A stretch of 6,875 bases of DNA from an uncultured bacterium (GTDB lineage: Bacteria; Actinomycetota; Aquicultoria; SKW223; CALKMS01), in assembly GCA_938091145.1 (NCBI GenBank), contig CALKMS010000157.1, positions 1 through 6,875 on the forward strand, given 5' to 3'. How positions within the stretch are numbered: position 1 is the first letter of the stretch; each line of letters starts with the position of its first letter. Positions 1 through 6,440 of the stretch are shown here, piece after piece. Made by a program: the position numbers and the translations under genes. The notes under the pieces are model-generated. The model saw only the letters and a program-made list of their open reading frames with translations. It searched no databases and had not been told where the DNA came from.

Positions 1-946
1 TCTTTAAGTTCTTTTTGTTTGTCCCCGCGTAAACAACAAAAGCTCCCGTTTCATCAAAAAGAGAGCAGTAGGAAAAAACCGAGTAAGCCAATCCTCTTTT
101 TTCTCTGATTTCCTGAAAAAGGCGAGAACTCATCCCCTTTCCCAGCAAAGTGTCAATAATAGCTAATGTATAACGATCAGGATGGCGGGCATCAAATGTC
201 TCCACTCCTAAGCAAAGATGAACCTGTTCAGTCTTTTTGAAATTTACTACTACTTTTTGGGAAGTTTTAACCTTTAAAGAGATGTGATCTACTTTCCTTT
301 TGTCATTTTTTACCCAACAACTTTTAAGCTTTTCAATAAGTTTTTTGTGCTTAAAACTACCTGAAGCAGTCAAGACAATATTTGCAGGGAAGTAATAATT
401 TGTAAAATAATTTTTGAGATCTTCCTGGCTTAATCCTTTTACTGTCTCAACACTACCCAAGATACTTTTCCCTAAAGGGTGTCCTTCAAACAAATGGCTT
501 AAAAACAAGTCGTGGATTTTTTCGTCTGGGGTATCCTCGTACATAGCAATTTCTTCCAAAATTACTTTCCTTTCAGATTCGATGTCTTTTTTCTTGAATA
601 AAGGATTCTGAAGAATTTCCGTCAGAACTTCAAATCCTTTATCAAGATGTTCATCAAGCAAACGAAAGTAGTAACAAGTGTACTCTTTTCCAGTAAAAGC
701 ATTTATTTCGCCTCCTAAGTTATCAAAAATAGTGGAAATATCCTGAGCGCTGTAACGAGCTGAACCCTTAAAGATCAAGTGTTCAACAAAGTGAGAAATC
801 CCGGCTTCCTCTGGCTTTTCATAACGAGAACCGGCTTTTATCCAGAAACCCAAAGAAACTGAACGGAAAGTGGGGACTTCCTCAGTAAAGACTTCCAGCC
901 CATTTTCAAGTCTTGCTTTCTTATAGTGCTGTTCTTTCGAGGTCAT
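1..946 (-). CDS. M16 family zinc metallopeptidase (insulinase/processing-peptidase type), C-terminus beyond window
   Basis: The frame stays open from an ATG at 946 to the window edge, giving 315 visible residues of a family usually a little over 400 long. The inverted zinc site HFVEH is at residues 52-56, with the further conserved glutamate in VILEEI (about residue 132) as third ligand. The second, non-catalytic half of the M16 fold begins in view, with its hallmark GMSSRLFQEIREKRGLAYS at 271-289. I see no signal peptide, so it is probably cytoplasmic. M16B peptidases of this type degrade or process peptides; the substrate is unknown. The start overlaps the pnp stop (ATGA), and the N-terminus (ENGLEVFTEE at 14-23) sits where the family normally begins. 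No Shine-Dalgarno precedes it, so translation probably depends on coupling to pnp. pnp followed by an M16 peptidase is a recurring bacterial arrangement. Family assignment is firm; the biological role is not. Confidence 0.93.
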   Translation of the reverse strand, partial: MTSKEQHYKKARLENGLEVFTEEVPTFRSVSLGFWIKAGSRYEKPEEAGISHFVEHLIFKGSARYSAQDISTIFDNLGGEINAFTGKEYTCYYFRLLDEHLDKGFEVLTEILQNPLFKKKDIESERKVILEEIAMYEDTPDEKIHDLFLSHLFEGHPLGKSILGSVETVKGLSQEDLKNYFTNYYFPANIVLTASGSFKHKKLIEKLKSCWVKNDKRKVDHISLKVKTSQKVVVNFKKTEQVHLCLGVETFDARHPDRYTLAIIDTLLGKGMSSRLFQEIREKRGLAYSVFSYCSLFDETGAFVVYAGTNKKNLK

Positions 947-3099
947 TTTTTCGGAGGAGAAGGTCGGCGCCTGACATGCTCAAGATAACTAACTGAAGCT
1001 AAGTTTACTCGATTCATTGAGTCAATCTCGACAACCTCAACCAGTAGTTTATCTCCCACCTTCACAACATCTTTAGCACTTCTCACTCGGTGAGGAGAAA
1101 GTTTGGAAATATGAACCAAGCCTTCTTTCCCCGGAATTATTTCTACAAAAGCACCAAAATCGGCGACTCGAGTTACAGTACCCAGAAAACGTTCTCCGGT
1201 TCTAATTTCCCGAGTAATGCTTTCGACAATTTCCCGAGCCTTTTCAGCACTAATTTCGTCTTTGGAAGCAATAAAAACTGTTCCGTCAGGCTCAATATCA
1301 ATGCTTACTCCCGTCTCATCAATAATACCTTTTATAACGCGCCCGCCTGGTCCAATTAGATCACCAATTTTATTTTGAGGGATACGAAGAGTAAAAATTC
1401 TTGGGGCATGAGGCGAAAGAGATGGTCGAGGCTCACTTATTGTCTGGCGCATTTTATCAAGAATAAAAAGGCGAGCCTCTTTTGCTCTTAGCAACGCGTC
1501 TTTAAGAGTTTCAGCGGATATTCCCGTAATTTTAATATCCATTTGCAAAGCGGTCACTCCCTCAGTTGTGCCTGCAACTTTAAAGTCCATGTCACCAAGA
1601 GCATCTTCCATGCCTAAAATATCAGTTAGGATAACAACTTTTTCACCTTCTTTAATTAAACCCATGGCAATTCCGGCCACTGCTCTTTTAATTGGTATTC
1701 CAGCGTCCATCAAAGCGAGAGTGCTGGCGCAAACGCTTGCCATGGAAGTGGAACCGTTGGATTCAAGAACTTCAGAAACTACGCGAATAGTATAAGGAAA
1801 CTCACTTTCTGGCGGTATTACAGGTAAAAGTGCTCTTTCAGCCAGCGCTCCATGCCCTATTTCTCTCCTTCTTGGTCCTCTCAAAGGATAAGCTTCTCCT
1901 GTCGAAAAGGGAGGAAAATTATAGTGGTGAATAAACCTTTTGCTTTCTTCAGCTTCCAACCCATCAAGTATTTGCTCCTCAGAAGCAGTACCGAGAGTGG
2001 CAACAGATAAAACTTGAGTTTGTCCTCTCGTAAAAAGCCCTGAACCATGAGTGCGAGGTAACAAACCAACTTCACAGCTAATCGGCCTAATTTCCTCGGG
2101 GCGGCGCCCGTCAGCACGAACGTTTTCTTCAACAATCATTTTTCTCATCTCTTGTTTTAGTAGTTTGTCAATTGCTTTTTTGGCTTGTTTCTCAACCTCT
2201 GCTTCTTCAAACTCCCACTCAGCCTCCTTTAATTCAGCAACTATAGTTTCTTTTAGGTTTTTAATTCTTAATTCTCGCTCGTTTTTTTCAAAGATATGAA
2301 GAACTTCCTTCAAATGAGGCAATGCGAGCTCACTAACTCTGCTAACAATTTCAGGGTCGAGCTCTTCGGCAACAAAAGAGGTTTTTGGCTTTCCAATTTT
2401 TCGCTGAACTTCCTTTTGAAACTCTATCAATTTTTGAATGAAAGGTTCAGCTTGCTTGAAGGCTTCAAATAGCATTTCCTCCTTTACTTCAGCAGCACCA
2501 GCTTCAACCATAATTAAACCAATTTTTGTCTGCCCGTTTTCCGTATATTCCCTGCCAGCGACTACCAGATCAAGCAGACCAAACTCAATTTCCTGGTATG
2601 TAGGGTTAATAAACCATTCGCCATTAGCATAACCAACTCTGACAGCAGCAATTGGTCCCTCAAAAGGAATATCTGAAACAGTGAGAGCTAGCGAAGCTGC
2701 ATTAATGGCTAAAATATCGGGTGGGTTAATTTGATCGACAGAAAGTATCGAAGCTATTATTTGAACATCGTTTCTAAAGCCTTCCGGAAAGCAAGGTCTT
2801 ATCGGACGGTCAATTAAACGGGCTGTTAAAATTGCCTTTTCACTAGGTCTGCCTTCTCGCCGAAAAAAACCGCCAGGAATCTTCCCTACAGCGTACATTT
2901 TCTCTTCAACGTCAACAGTCAAAGGGAAAAAATCAATACCCTCCCTCGGCTCATCCGAAGAAACAGCGGTCACCAAAACAACTGTTTCTCCAGATGTCAC
3001 GACGAAAGCACTATCAGCTTGCTTAGCTATCTTCCCGGTTTCAAAATAAAGTGTTTTTCCTCCAATTTCCAACTCTGCTTGAAACACTCCGTCTGACAT
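943..3099 (-). CDS. pnp: Polyribonucleotide nucleotidyltransferase (PNPase)
   Basis: PNPase degrades RNA 3' to 5' by phosphorolysis, releasing nucleoside diphosphates, and can add tails in reverse; it is a cytoplasmic trimer. The 718 residues match the usual length of about 700. Domains in order: first RNase PH-like core (about 10-145, with FFRREGRPSE at 78-87), a charged helical linker (about 235-325), the second, catalytic RNase PH core (about 330-545), a KH domain (about 565-628, GPGG at 583-586) and an S1 domain (about 635-705). The catalytic core has the phosphate-binding SNGSTSM (447-453) and the metal/catalytic set D499, D505 and K507 in EDALGDMDFK. The phosphate loop reads S-T-S where many PNPases have S-S-S. 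The start codon directly abuts the hisIE stop and follows a strong AGGAGGAG. The stop overlaps the peptidase start. Its usual partner upstream, rpsO, is absent; it is last but one in a histidine gene cluster. Confidence 0.98.
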   Translation of the reverse strand: MSDGVFQAELEIGGKTLYFETGKIAKQADSAFVVTSGETVVLVTAVSSDEPREGIDFFPLTVDVEEKMYAVGKIPGGFFRREGRPSEKAILTARLIDRPIRPCFPEGFRNDVQIIASILSVDQINPPDILAINAASLALTVSDIPFEGPIAAVRVGYANGEWFINPTYQEIEFGLLDLVVAGREYTENGQTKIGLIMVEAGAAEVKEEMLFEAFKQAEPFIQKLIEFQKEVQRKIGKPKTSFVAEELDPEIVSRVSELALPHLKEVLHIFEKNERELRIKNLKETIVAELKEAEWEFEEAEVEKQAKKAIDKLLKQEMRKMIVEENVRADGRRPEEIRPISCEVGLLPRTHGSGLFTRGQTQVLSVATLGTASEEQILDGLEAEESKRFIHHYNFPPFSTGEAYPLRGPRRREIGHGALAERALLPVIPPESEFPYTIRVVSEVLESNGSTSMASVCASTLALMDAGIPIKRAVAGIAMGLIKEGEKVVILTDILGMEDALGDMDFKVAGTTEGVTALQMDIKITGISAETLKDALLRAKEARLFILDKMRQTISEPRPSLSPHAPRIFTLRIPQNKIGDLIGPGGRVIKGIIDETGVSIDIEPDGTVFIASKDEISAEKAREIVESITREIRTGERFLGTVTRVADFGAFVEIIPGKEGLVHISKLSPHRVRSAKDVVKVGDKLLVEVVEIDSMNRVNLASVSYLEHVRRRPSPPKK

Positions 3100-3729
3100 T
3101 TACTCCTCCTTTATAACTTTCTTTTGATGTCTAGTCATCAACTCTTTTTCAATCTCAAAAAAGTCAATCTCTCTTTCTCGAAGGAGAACAAGCAGGTGAA
3201 ATATTAAATCAGCCGCTTCTTCAACTACTCTTTGGCGAGTTTCATTTTTAGCTGCTTCTATCAATTCTGCCGTTTCTTCCCTAACTTTCTCTGAAATGTA
3301 TTTTTGGCCTCTTTCAAAAAGCTTGGCTGTGTAGGAGCCCTCAGGCAATTCATGCTTTCTTTGTTCAACTATTTTTTCAAGCTTGAACAACCAATGAGTT
3401 GGAAGGCCCTCAGGATCTTCTTTGGCATTCCGGTAAAAGCAACTCCGATTGCCGGTGTGGCAGGCTGGCCCTATTTGCTCAACCAAAACAAGCAAAGCAT
3501 CAGCGTCACAGTCGTATTTAATTTCCTTGACAATCTGAATATTTCCAGATGTTTCCCCTTTACACCAAAGCTGCTGCCGGCTTCGGCTAAAGAACCACGT
3601 GCGGTTAGTCTCCATTGTTTTCTGGTATGACTCCCGATTCATATAAGCCAGCATTAAGACTTCTCCAGTTTTATAATCCTGAATGATTGCGGGGATTAAA
3701 CCTTTTTCATCAAACTTCAATTCTTCCAT
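3100..3729 (-). CDS. hisIE: Bifunctional phosphoribosyl-AMP cyclohydrolase / phosphoribosyl-ATP pyrophosphatase
   Basis: This fused enzyme performs steps two and three of histidine synthesis: the C-terminal HisE half hydrolyses phosphoribosyl-ATP to phosphoribosyl-AMP, and the N-terminal HisI half opens its purine ring to give ProFAR. The HisI part (about 1-112) has DCDAD at 73-77 (Mg-binding aspartates 73, 75 and 77) and zinc cysteines C74, C90 and C97 in the [12 protein letters not shown] stretch. The HisE part (about 113-209) is all-helical and MazG-like, with EETAE at 151-155 and EEAAD at 170-174. The length of 209 is normal for the fusion. An in-frame TAA directly precedes the ATG, so the start cannot be further upstream, and the N-terminus fits HisI. 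No convincing Shine-Dalgarno is visible before it. It follows hisF after 29 nt, the largest gap in the cluster, and abuts pnp with zero spacing. Confidence 0.97.
   Translation of the reverse strand: MEELKFDEKGLIPAIIQDYKTGEVLMLAYMNRESYQKTMETNRTWFFSRSRQQLWCKGETSGNIQIVKEIKYDCDADALLVLVEQIGPACHTGNRSCFYRNAKEDPEGLPTHWLFKLEKIVEQRKHELPEGSYTAKLFERGQKYISEKVREETAELIEAAKNETRQRVVEEAADLIFHLLVLLREREIDFFEIEKELMTRHQKKVIKEE
3103..3110 (-). promoter_or_regulatory. Shine-Dalgarno of pnp, inside the hisIE 3' end
   Basis: AGGAGGAG lies 3 nt before the pnp ATG (the core AGGAGG is 5 nt away). It is the strongest ribosome binding site in the window. It is encoded by the final Lys-Glu-Glu codons of hisIE, which are followed by TAA and then immediately ATG. 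Ribosomes finishing hisIE would cover this site, so the two genes are probably translationally coupled (inference). Confidence 0.85.
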
Positions 3730-3758
3730 TTAGGAATCTAATTCTATCAGAAAAAAGT

Positions 3759-4523
3759 TCACTGCAAAACTAATCTGACAGGTACACCTTTCTGTTTTAA
3801 GTAATCTTTTACCTGGCCTATTCTTAAAGTTCCGTAGTGAAACAGGGATGCGGCAAGGGCTGCATCAGCCCCTCCCACAGTTAGAACTTCATAGAAGTGC
3901 TTTAAACTCCCGGCTCCACCAGAAGCAATAACGGGAATGTTCACAGTGGAGGTAATGGCTTTGTTAAGTTCAATGTCATAGCCTTCTTGCGAACCATCTT
4001 TGTCCATACTAGTAAGCAAAATTTCACCAGCCCCTAACTTTTCTGCTTTTTTTGCCCACTCAACAGCATCTAAACCCGTAGGTGTGCGACCGCCGTTAAT
4101 GTAAACTTCCCAGCTGTTGCCCTTTTTTTTGGCATCAATAGCCACCACAATGCACTGAGAACCGAATTTCCTTGCTGCTTCAGTAACTAAGCGAGGGTTA
4201 TTTACAGCCGCTGTGTTTAATGAAACTTTATCGGCACCAGCGCGTAAAATTTCTTTGATTTCCTCAATGGTTTTTATTCCTCCACCCACCGTAAACGGAA
4301 TAAAAACCCGCTCGGCTGTTCTTCTTGCAACTTCAATCATTATCTTTCTGCCCTCAGCTGAGGCAGTAATGTCTAGAAAAACCAATTCATCAGCGCCTTC
4401 AGAGTTGTAAAAACTTGCCAGCTCAACCGGGTCACCAGCATCCCTGAGATTCAGAAACTTAACTCCCTTGACCACTCTCCCCTGGTCTACATCTAGGCAC
4501 GGAATAATCCTTTTAGTTAGCAT
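3759..4523 (-). CDS. hisF: Imidazole glycerol phosphate synthase, cyclase subunit
   Basis: HisF is the (beta/alpha)8-barrel subunit that uses ammonia delivered by HisH to convert PRFAR into imidazole glycerol phosphate plus AICAR, linking histidine and purine synthesis. The 254 residues match the family closely. The catalytic aspartates are D11 (in PCLDV) and D130 (in VVAIDAKK), in the same positions as in the well-studied Thermotoga enzyme. Phosphate-binding loops are VGGG (79-82) and SGGAG (201-205), and the N-terminus [11 protein letters not shown] is typical. The start lies 11 nt inside the end of hisA, preceded by GGTGA at 9 nt spacing. Its glutaminase partner hisH is two genes upstream in the same cluster. 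Confidence 0.98.
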   Translation of the reverse strand: MLTKRIIPCLDVDQGRVVKGVKFLNLRDAGDPVELASFYNSEGADELVFLDITASAEGRKIMIEVARRTAERVFIPFTVGGGIKTIEEIKEILRAGADKVSLNTAAVNNPRLVTEAARKFGSQCIVVAIDAKKKGNSWEVYINGGRTPTGLDAVEWAKKAEKLGAGEILLTSMDKDGSQEGYDIELNKAITSTVNIPVIASGGAGSLKHFYEVLTVGGADAALAASLFHYGTLRIGQVKDYLKQKGVPVRLVLQ

Positions 4524-5244
4524 TGTTAAATTTCACCGCTTCTTTCAAGTCGATGGTCTTTTCATAAATGGCTTTGCCAATCACAATCCCTTCAACCCCT
4601 CTTTTTTCAAGTTCAGCTGCTTTTTTAATATCTTCTAAAGAAGAAACACCTCCAGAAATTATTATCGGAAGTTTTGTCATCGCAAGCAAATTTTCCACTA
4701 GTCTAAAGTTAACCCCTTTGAGAGTTCCATCACGCTCAATATCGGTTACTAAAAGATGACCAGGATTTAATGATTCAAGCATTTTTGCCAATTCAAATAA
4801 AGCAAAAGAAGATTTCTTTTGCCAACCTTCTATCGCAACTTTTTCATCTCTAACGTCGACTGCTGCTACTACCTTCTCGGGACCGTATTTACTAATGACT
4901 TTTTCAGCAAGTTCAAGATTTTTAACAAGAATAGTTCCCAATATTACTCTTTCGGCACCCAACTCTAAAACCTTGTCAACGCTCTCGAGGCTCCTCAAGC
5001 CTCCTCCAAACTGTATTGTCAAATGCGTGTTTTGAGCAATCCTTTGAAGAGCAGAAAGGTTTTCCGGCTTTCCAGAACGAGCTCCGTCAAGGTCAATAAA
5101 GTGTAGATGGGAAAAACCCAGTGATTCGAAAATTAATGCCGGTTCAAGCGGGTCATCATAATAAACTTTTAAATTTTTCAACTCCCCTTTAAAAAGTCTG
5201 ACGCTTTTGCCACCTAAAACGTCGATAGCAGGAAAAACAATCAT
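4513..5244 (-). CDS. hisA: ProFAR isomerase (phosphoribosylformimino-AICAR-P isomerase)
   Basis: HisA catalyses the Amadori-type isomerisation of ProFAR to PRFAR, the substrate of HisF-HisH. It is a (beta/alpha)8 barrel homologous to HisF. At 243 residues it is of normal length. Catalytic aspartates are D8 ([14 protein letters not shown]) and D130 (VVAAVDVRD), with FGGGLRS (79-85), TDIERDGT (167-174) and SGGVSS (197-202) as the phosphate-binding and barrel-end loops. The sequence is clearly the HisA rather than the HisF branch: IDV, EGW at 139-141 and IERDGT. The start overlaps the hisH stop (ATGA), and no good Shine-Dalgarno lies before it, so coupling to hisH is likely. Actinobacteria such as Mycobacterium use a bifunctional HisA/TrpF (PriA); I cannot exclude that here, but nothing in the sequence demands it. 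Confidence 0.97.
   Translation of the reverse strand: MIVFPAIDVLGGKSVRLFKGELKNLKVYYDDPLEPALIFESLGFSHLHFIDLDGARSGKPENLSALQRIAQNTHLTIQFGGGLRSLESVDKVLELGAERVILGTILVKNLELAEKVISKYGPEKVVAAVDVRDEKVAIEGWQKKSSFALFELAKMLESLNPGHLLVTDIERDGTLKGVNFRLVENLLAMTKLPIIISGGVSSLEDIKKAAELEKRGVEGIVIGKAIYEKTIDLKEAVKFNNAN
4533..4537 (-). promoter_or_regulatory. Probable hisF ribosome binding site within hisA
   Basis: GGTGA lies 9 nt before the hisF ATG, inside the last hisA codons. It matches the distal part of the consensus AGGAGGTGA and is a modest site. It supports the ATG at 4523 and hence the 11-nt overlap of hisA and hisF. Confidence 0.5.
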
Positions 5245-5855
5245 TTGGCTTTTTCAACAAAGCGAGCAAAGTTTTTTAATATTTGTAAACCTATTTCAGC
5301 GCTTTTCTCCGGATGAAACTGAACTCCTAAAAAATTTTCCCTTCCAACCACTGAGGGAAAGTCAATTCCATAATTTGTTAGTCCGATTACTTCTGATAGG
5401 TCTTCTGGCTGGCAGTAAAAAGAATGGTCAAAATAAAAGTACGAATCCTGAGGAATCCCGTAAAGAAAAGGATGCTCTTTTATTATTTTTAGTTTGTTCC
5501 AGCCAATGTGGGGAATTTTCACTCCCGCCGGCAACCTTTGAACCTTTCCTTTGATAACACCTAAACCCTTAGCTCCAATTTCCTCTACACTACTTTCAAA
5601 AAGAATCTGCATACCTAAACAAATCCCTAAATAAGGACGGCCAGTAGATAAATAATCAATTATTGCACGGTCGAGTCCTCGATTTTTAAGATTTCTCGAG
5701 CAATCGCCAAAAGAGCCGACTCCAGGCAAAACAACGCCTCTAGCTTTGGCAATTTCTTCGGGGGAAGAACTTATCTTGTTTGGAACTTTTAAATAATCAA
5801 AAGCTTTAGCCACGCTTAAAAGGTTGCTTGAACCGTAATCAACCACTAAAATCAA
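5241..5855 (-). CDS. hisH: Imidazole glycerol phosphate synthase, glutamine amidotransferase subunit
   Basis: HisH hydrolyses glutamine and channels the ammonia to HisF. It is a class I (triad) amidotransferase of 204 residues, the usual size. The nucleophile is C79 in YLGICLGMQ, and the rest of the triad is H181 and E183 in VQFHPEKS. PGVGSFG (44-50) is the oxyanion-strand motif and PHIGWN (115-120) is typical of HisH. The start codon is TTG, not ATG: an in-frame TGA directly precedes it, the residues after it (ILVVDYG) sit exactly where HisH normally begins, and GAGGT lies 6 nt upstream. An in-frame GTG three codons later is possible but would be closer than normal to DYG. The TTG overlaps the hisB stop (TTGA), and the stop overlaps the hisA ATG, so the gene is tightly coupled on both sides. 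Confidence 0.97.
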   Translation of the reverse strand: MILVVDYGSSNLLSVAKAFDYLKVPNKISSSPEEIAKARGVVLPGVGSFGDCSRNLKNRGLDRAIIDYLSTGRPYLGICLGMQILFESSVEEIGAKGLGVIKGKVQRLPAGVKIPHIGWNKLKIIKEHPFLYGIPQDSYFYFDHSFYCQPEDLSEVIGLTNYGIDFPSVVGRENFLGVQFHPEKSAEIGLQILKNFARFVEKAK

Positions 5856-6433
5856 TCAATTACCTCTTTAGTTGATGGTATATTTTGGCGAGTCAAAGAA
5901 ACTGCCATTTCTAAAGATTTAGCCAGACCTTTAAAAACTGATTCGATAAGGTGGTGATCATTGCGCCCCGATAAAGTTTTAATGTGAAGAGTTATGCCAG
6001 AATGATTGACAAAAGCCTGAAAGAAGTCGCAGAAAAGGTCGGTTTCAAACTGACCAATTTTCTTCTGAGTAAAGTTAACATCAAAATTCAGAAAAGGGCG
6101 CCCACTAATGTCTAAAGCCACCTGGGCCAAGGCTTCGTCCATAGGCAACAGGCTAAACCCATAACGATTTATGCCTTCTCTATTTCCTAATGCTTTTTTT
6201 AAAGCCTGCCCAAGAACAATTCCAATATCTTCGACAGTATGATGGGCGTCAACTTCAAGGTCGCCTTCGGCTTTAAGAAGTAAGTCGAAATTAGCATGGC
6301 GACCTAAAATTTCAAGCATGTGATTTAAAAAAGGAAGCCCTGTCTCCACCTCTGTTTCCCCTTTACCATCAATGTTCAAATCAACTAAGATGCTTGTTTC
6401 CTTTGTTTTTCGCTCTATTCTCGCTTTTCGCAC
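5852..6433 (-). CDS. hisB: Imidazoleglycerol-phosphate dehydratase
   Basis: This enzyme dehydrates imidazole glycerol phosphate to imidazole acetol phosphate, using Mn ions in a 24-subunit assembly. At 193 residues it is the stand-alone form, without the N-terminal HAD phosphatase domain of E. coli HisB. Metal-binding signatures are clear: NHML at 37-40, H46, DAHHTVED at 62-69, H144, and RNDHHLIES at 157-165. Conserved E130 is in GQFETD. The start chosen is GTG at 6433, because RKARIERKTKET is the expected N-terminus, but it is unusual: a well-placed AAAGG serves an ATG at 6441 that is one base out of frame (see findings). It follows the phosphatase gene after 7 nt and overlaps hisH. The identity is certain; the exact start is less so. 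Confidence 0.97.
   Translation of the reverse strand: MRKARIERKTKETSILVDLNIDGKGETEVETGLPFLNHMLEILGRHANFDLLLKAEGDLEVDAHHTVEDIGIVLGQALKKALGNREGINRYGFSLLPMDEALAQVALDISGRPFLNFDVNFTQKKIGQFETDLFCDFFQAFVNHSGITLHIKTLSGRNDHHLIESVFKGLAKSLEMAVSLTRQNIPSTKEVID
5862..5868 (-). promoter_or_regulatory. Shine-Dalgarno supporting the TTG start of hisH
   Basis: AAGAGGT ends 6 nt before the TTG at 5855, ideal spacing, and lies within the 3' end of hisB. It decides the start: the rare TTG is preferred over the GTG three codons further in. Confidence 0.7.
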
Positions 6434-6440
6434 TTTTTCA

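Noticed and set aside
1881..2135. 84-codon open frame on the minus strand inside pnp in another frame
   Set aside because: Overlaps the catalytic core of PNPase, which is intact across the same bases; no evidence of a nested gene.
3110..3160. TTGATG and TATAAA-like elements near the end of hisIE as a pnp promoter
   Set aside because: Spacing is about 20 nt, too long for a standard promoter, and such AT-rich matches are common by chance in this composition.
3304..3630. 108-codon open frame on the plus strand opposite hisIE
   Set aside because: It lies wholly within a certain gene on the other strand, has no recognisable family features, and its composition mirrors the hisIE codons.
3730..3746. 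Weak imperfect inverted repeat in the 29-nt gap between hisF and hisIE
   Set aside because: The stem is short, AT-rich and has a bulge, and no T run follows it; not a credible terminator or attenuator.
4513..5244. PriA-type bifunctional HisA/TrpF
   Set aside because: Considered because of the faint actinobacterial flavour of PNPase, but the sequence reads as ordinary HisA and no trp context is visible.
5207..5554. 115-codon open frame on the plus strand opposite hisH and the hisA start
   Set aside because: Antisense shadow of two well-supported genes; no motif and no ribosome binding site I can identify.
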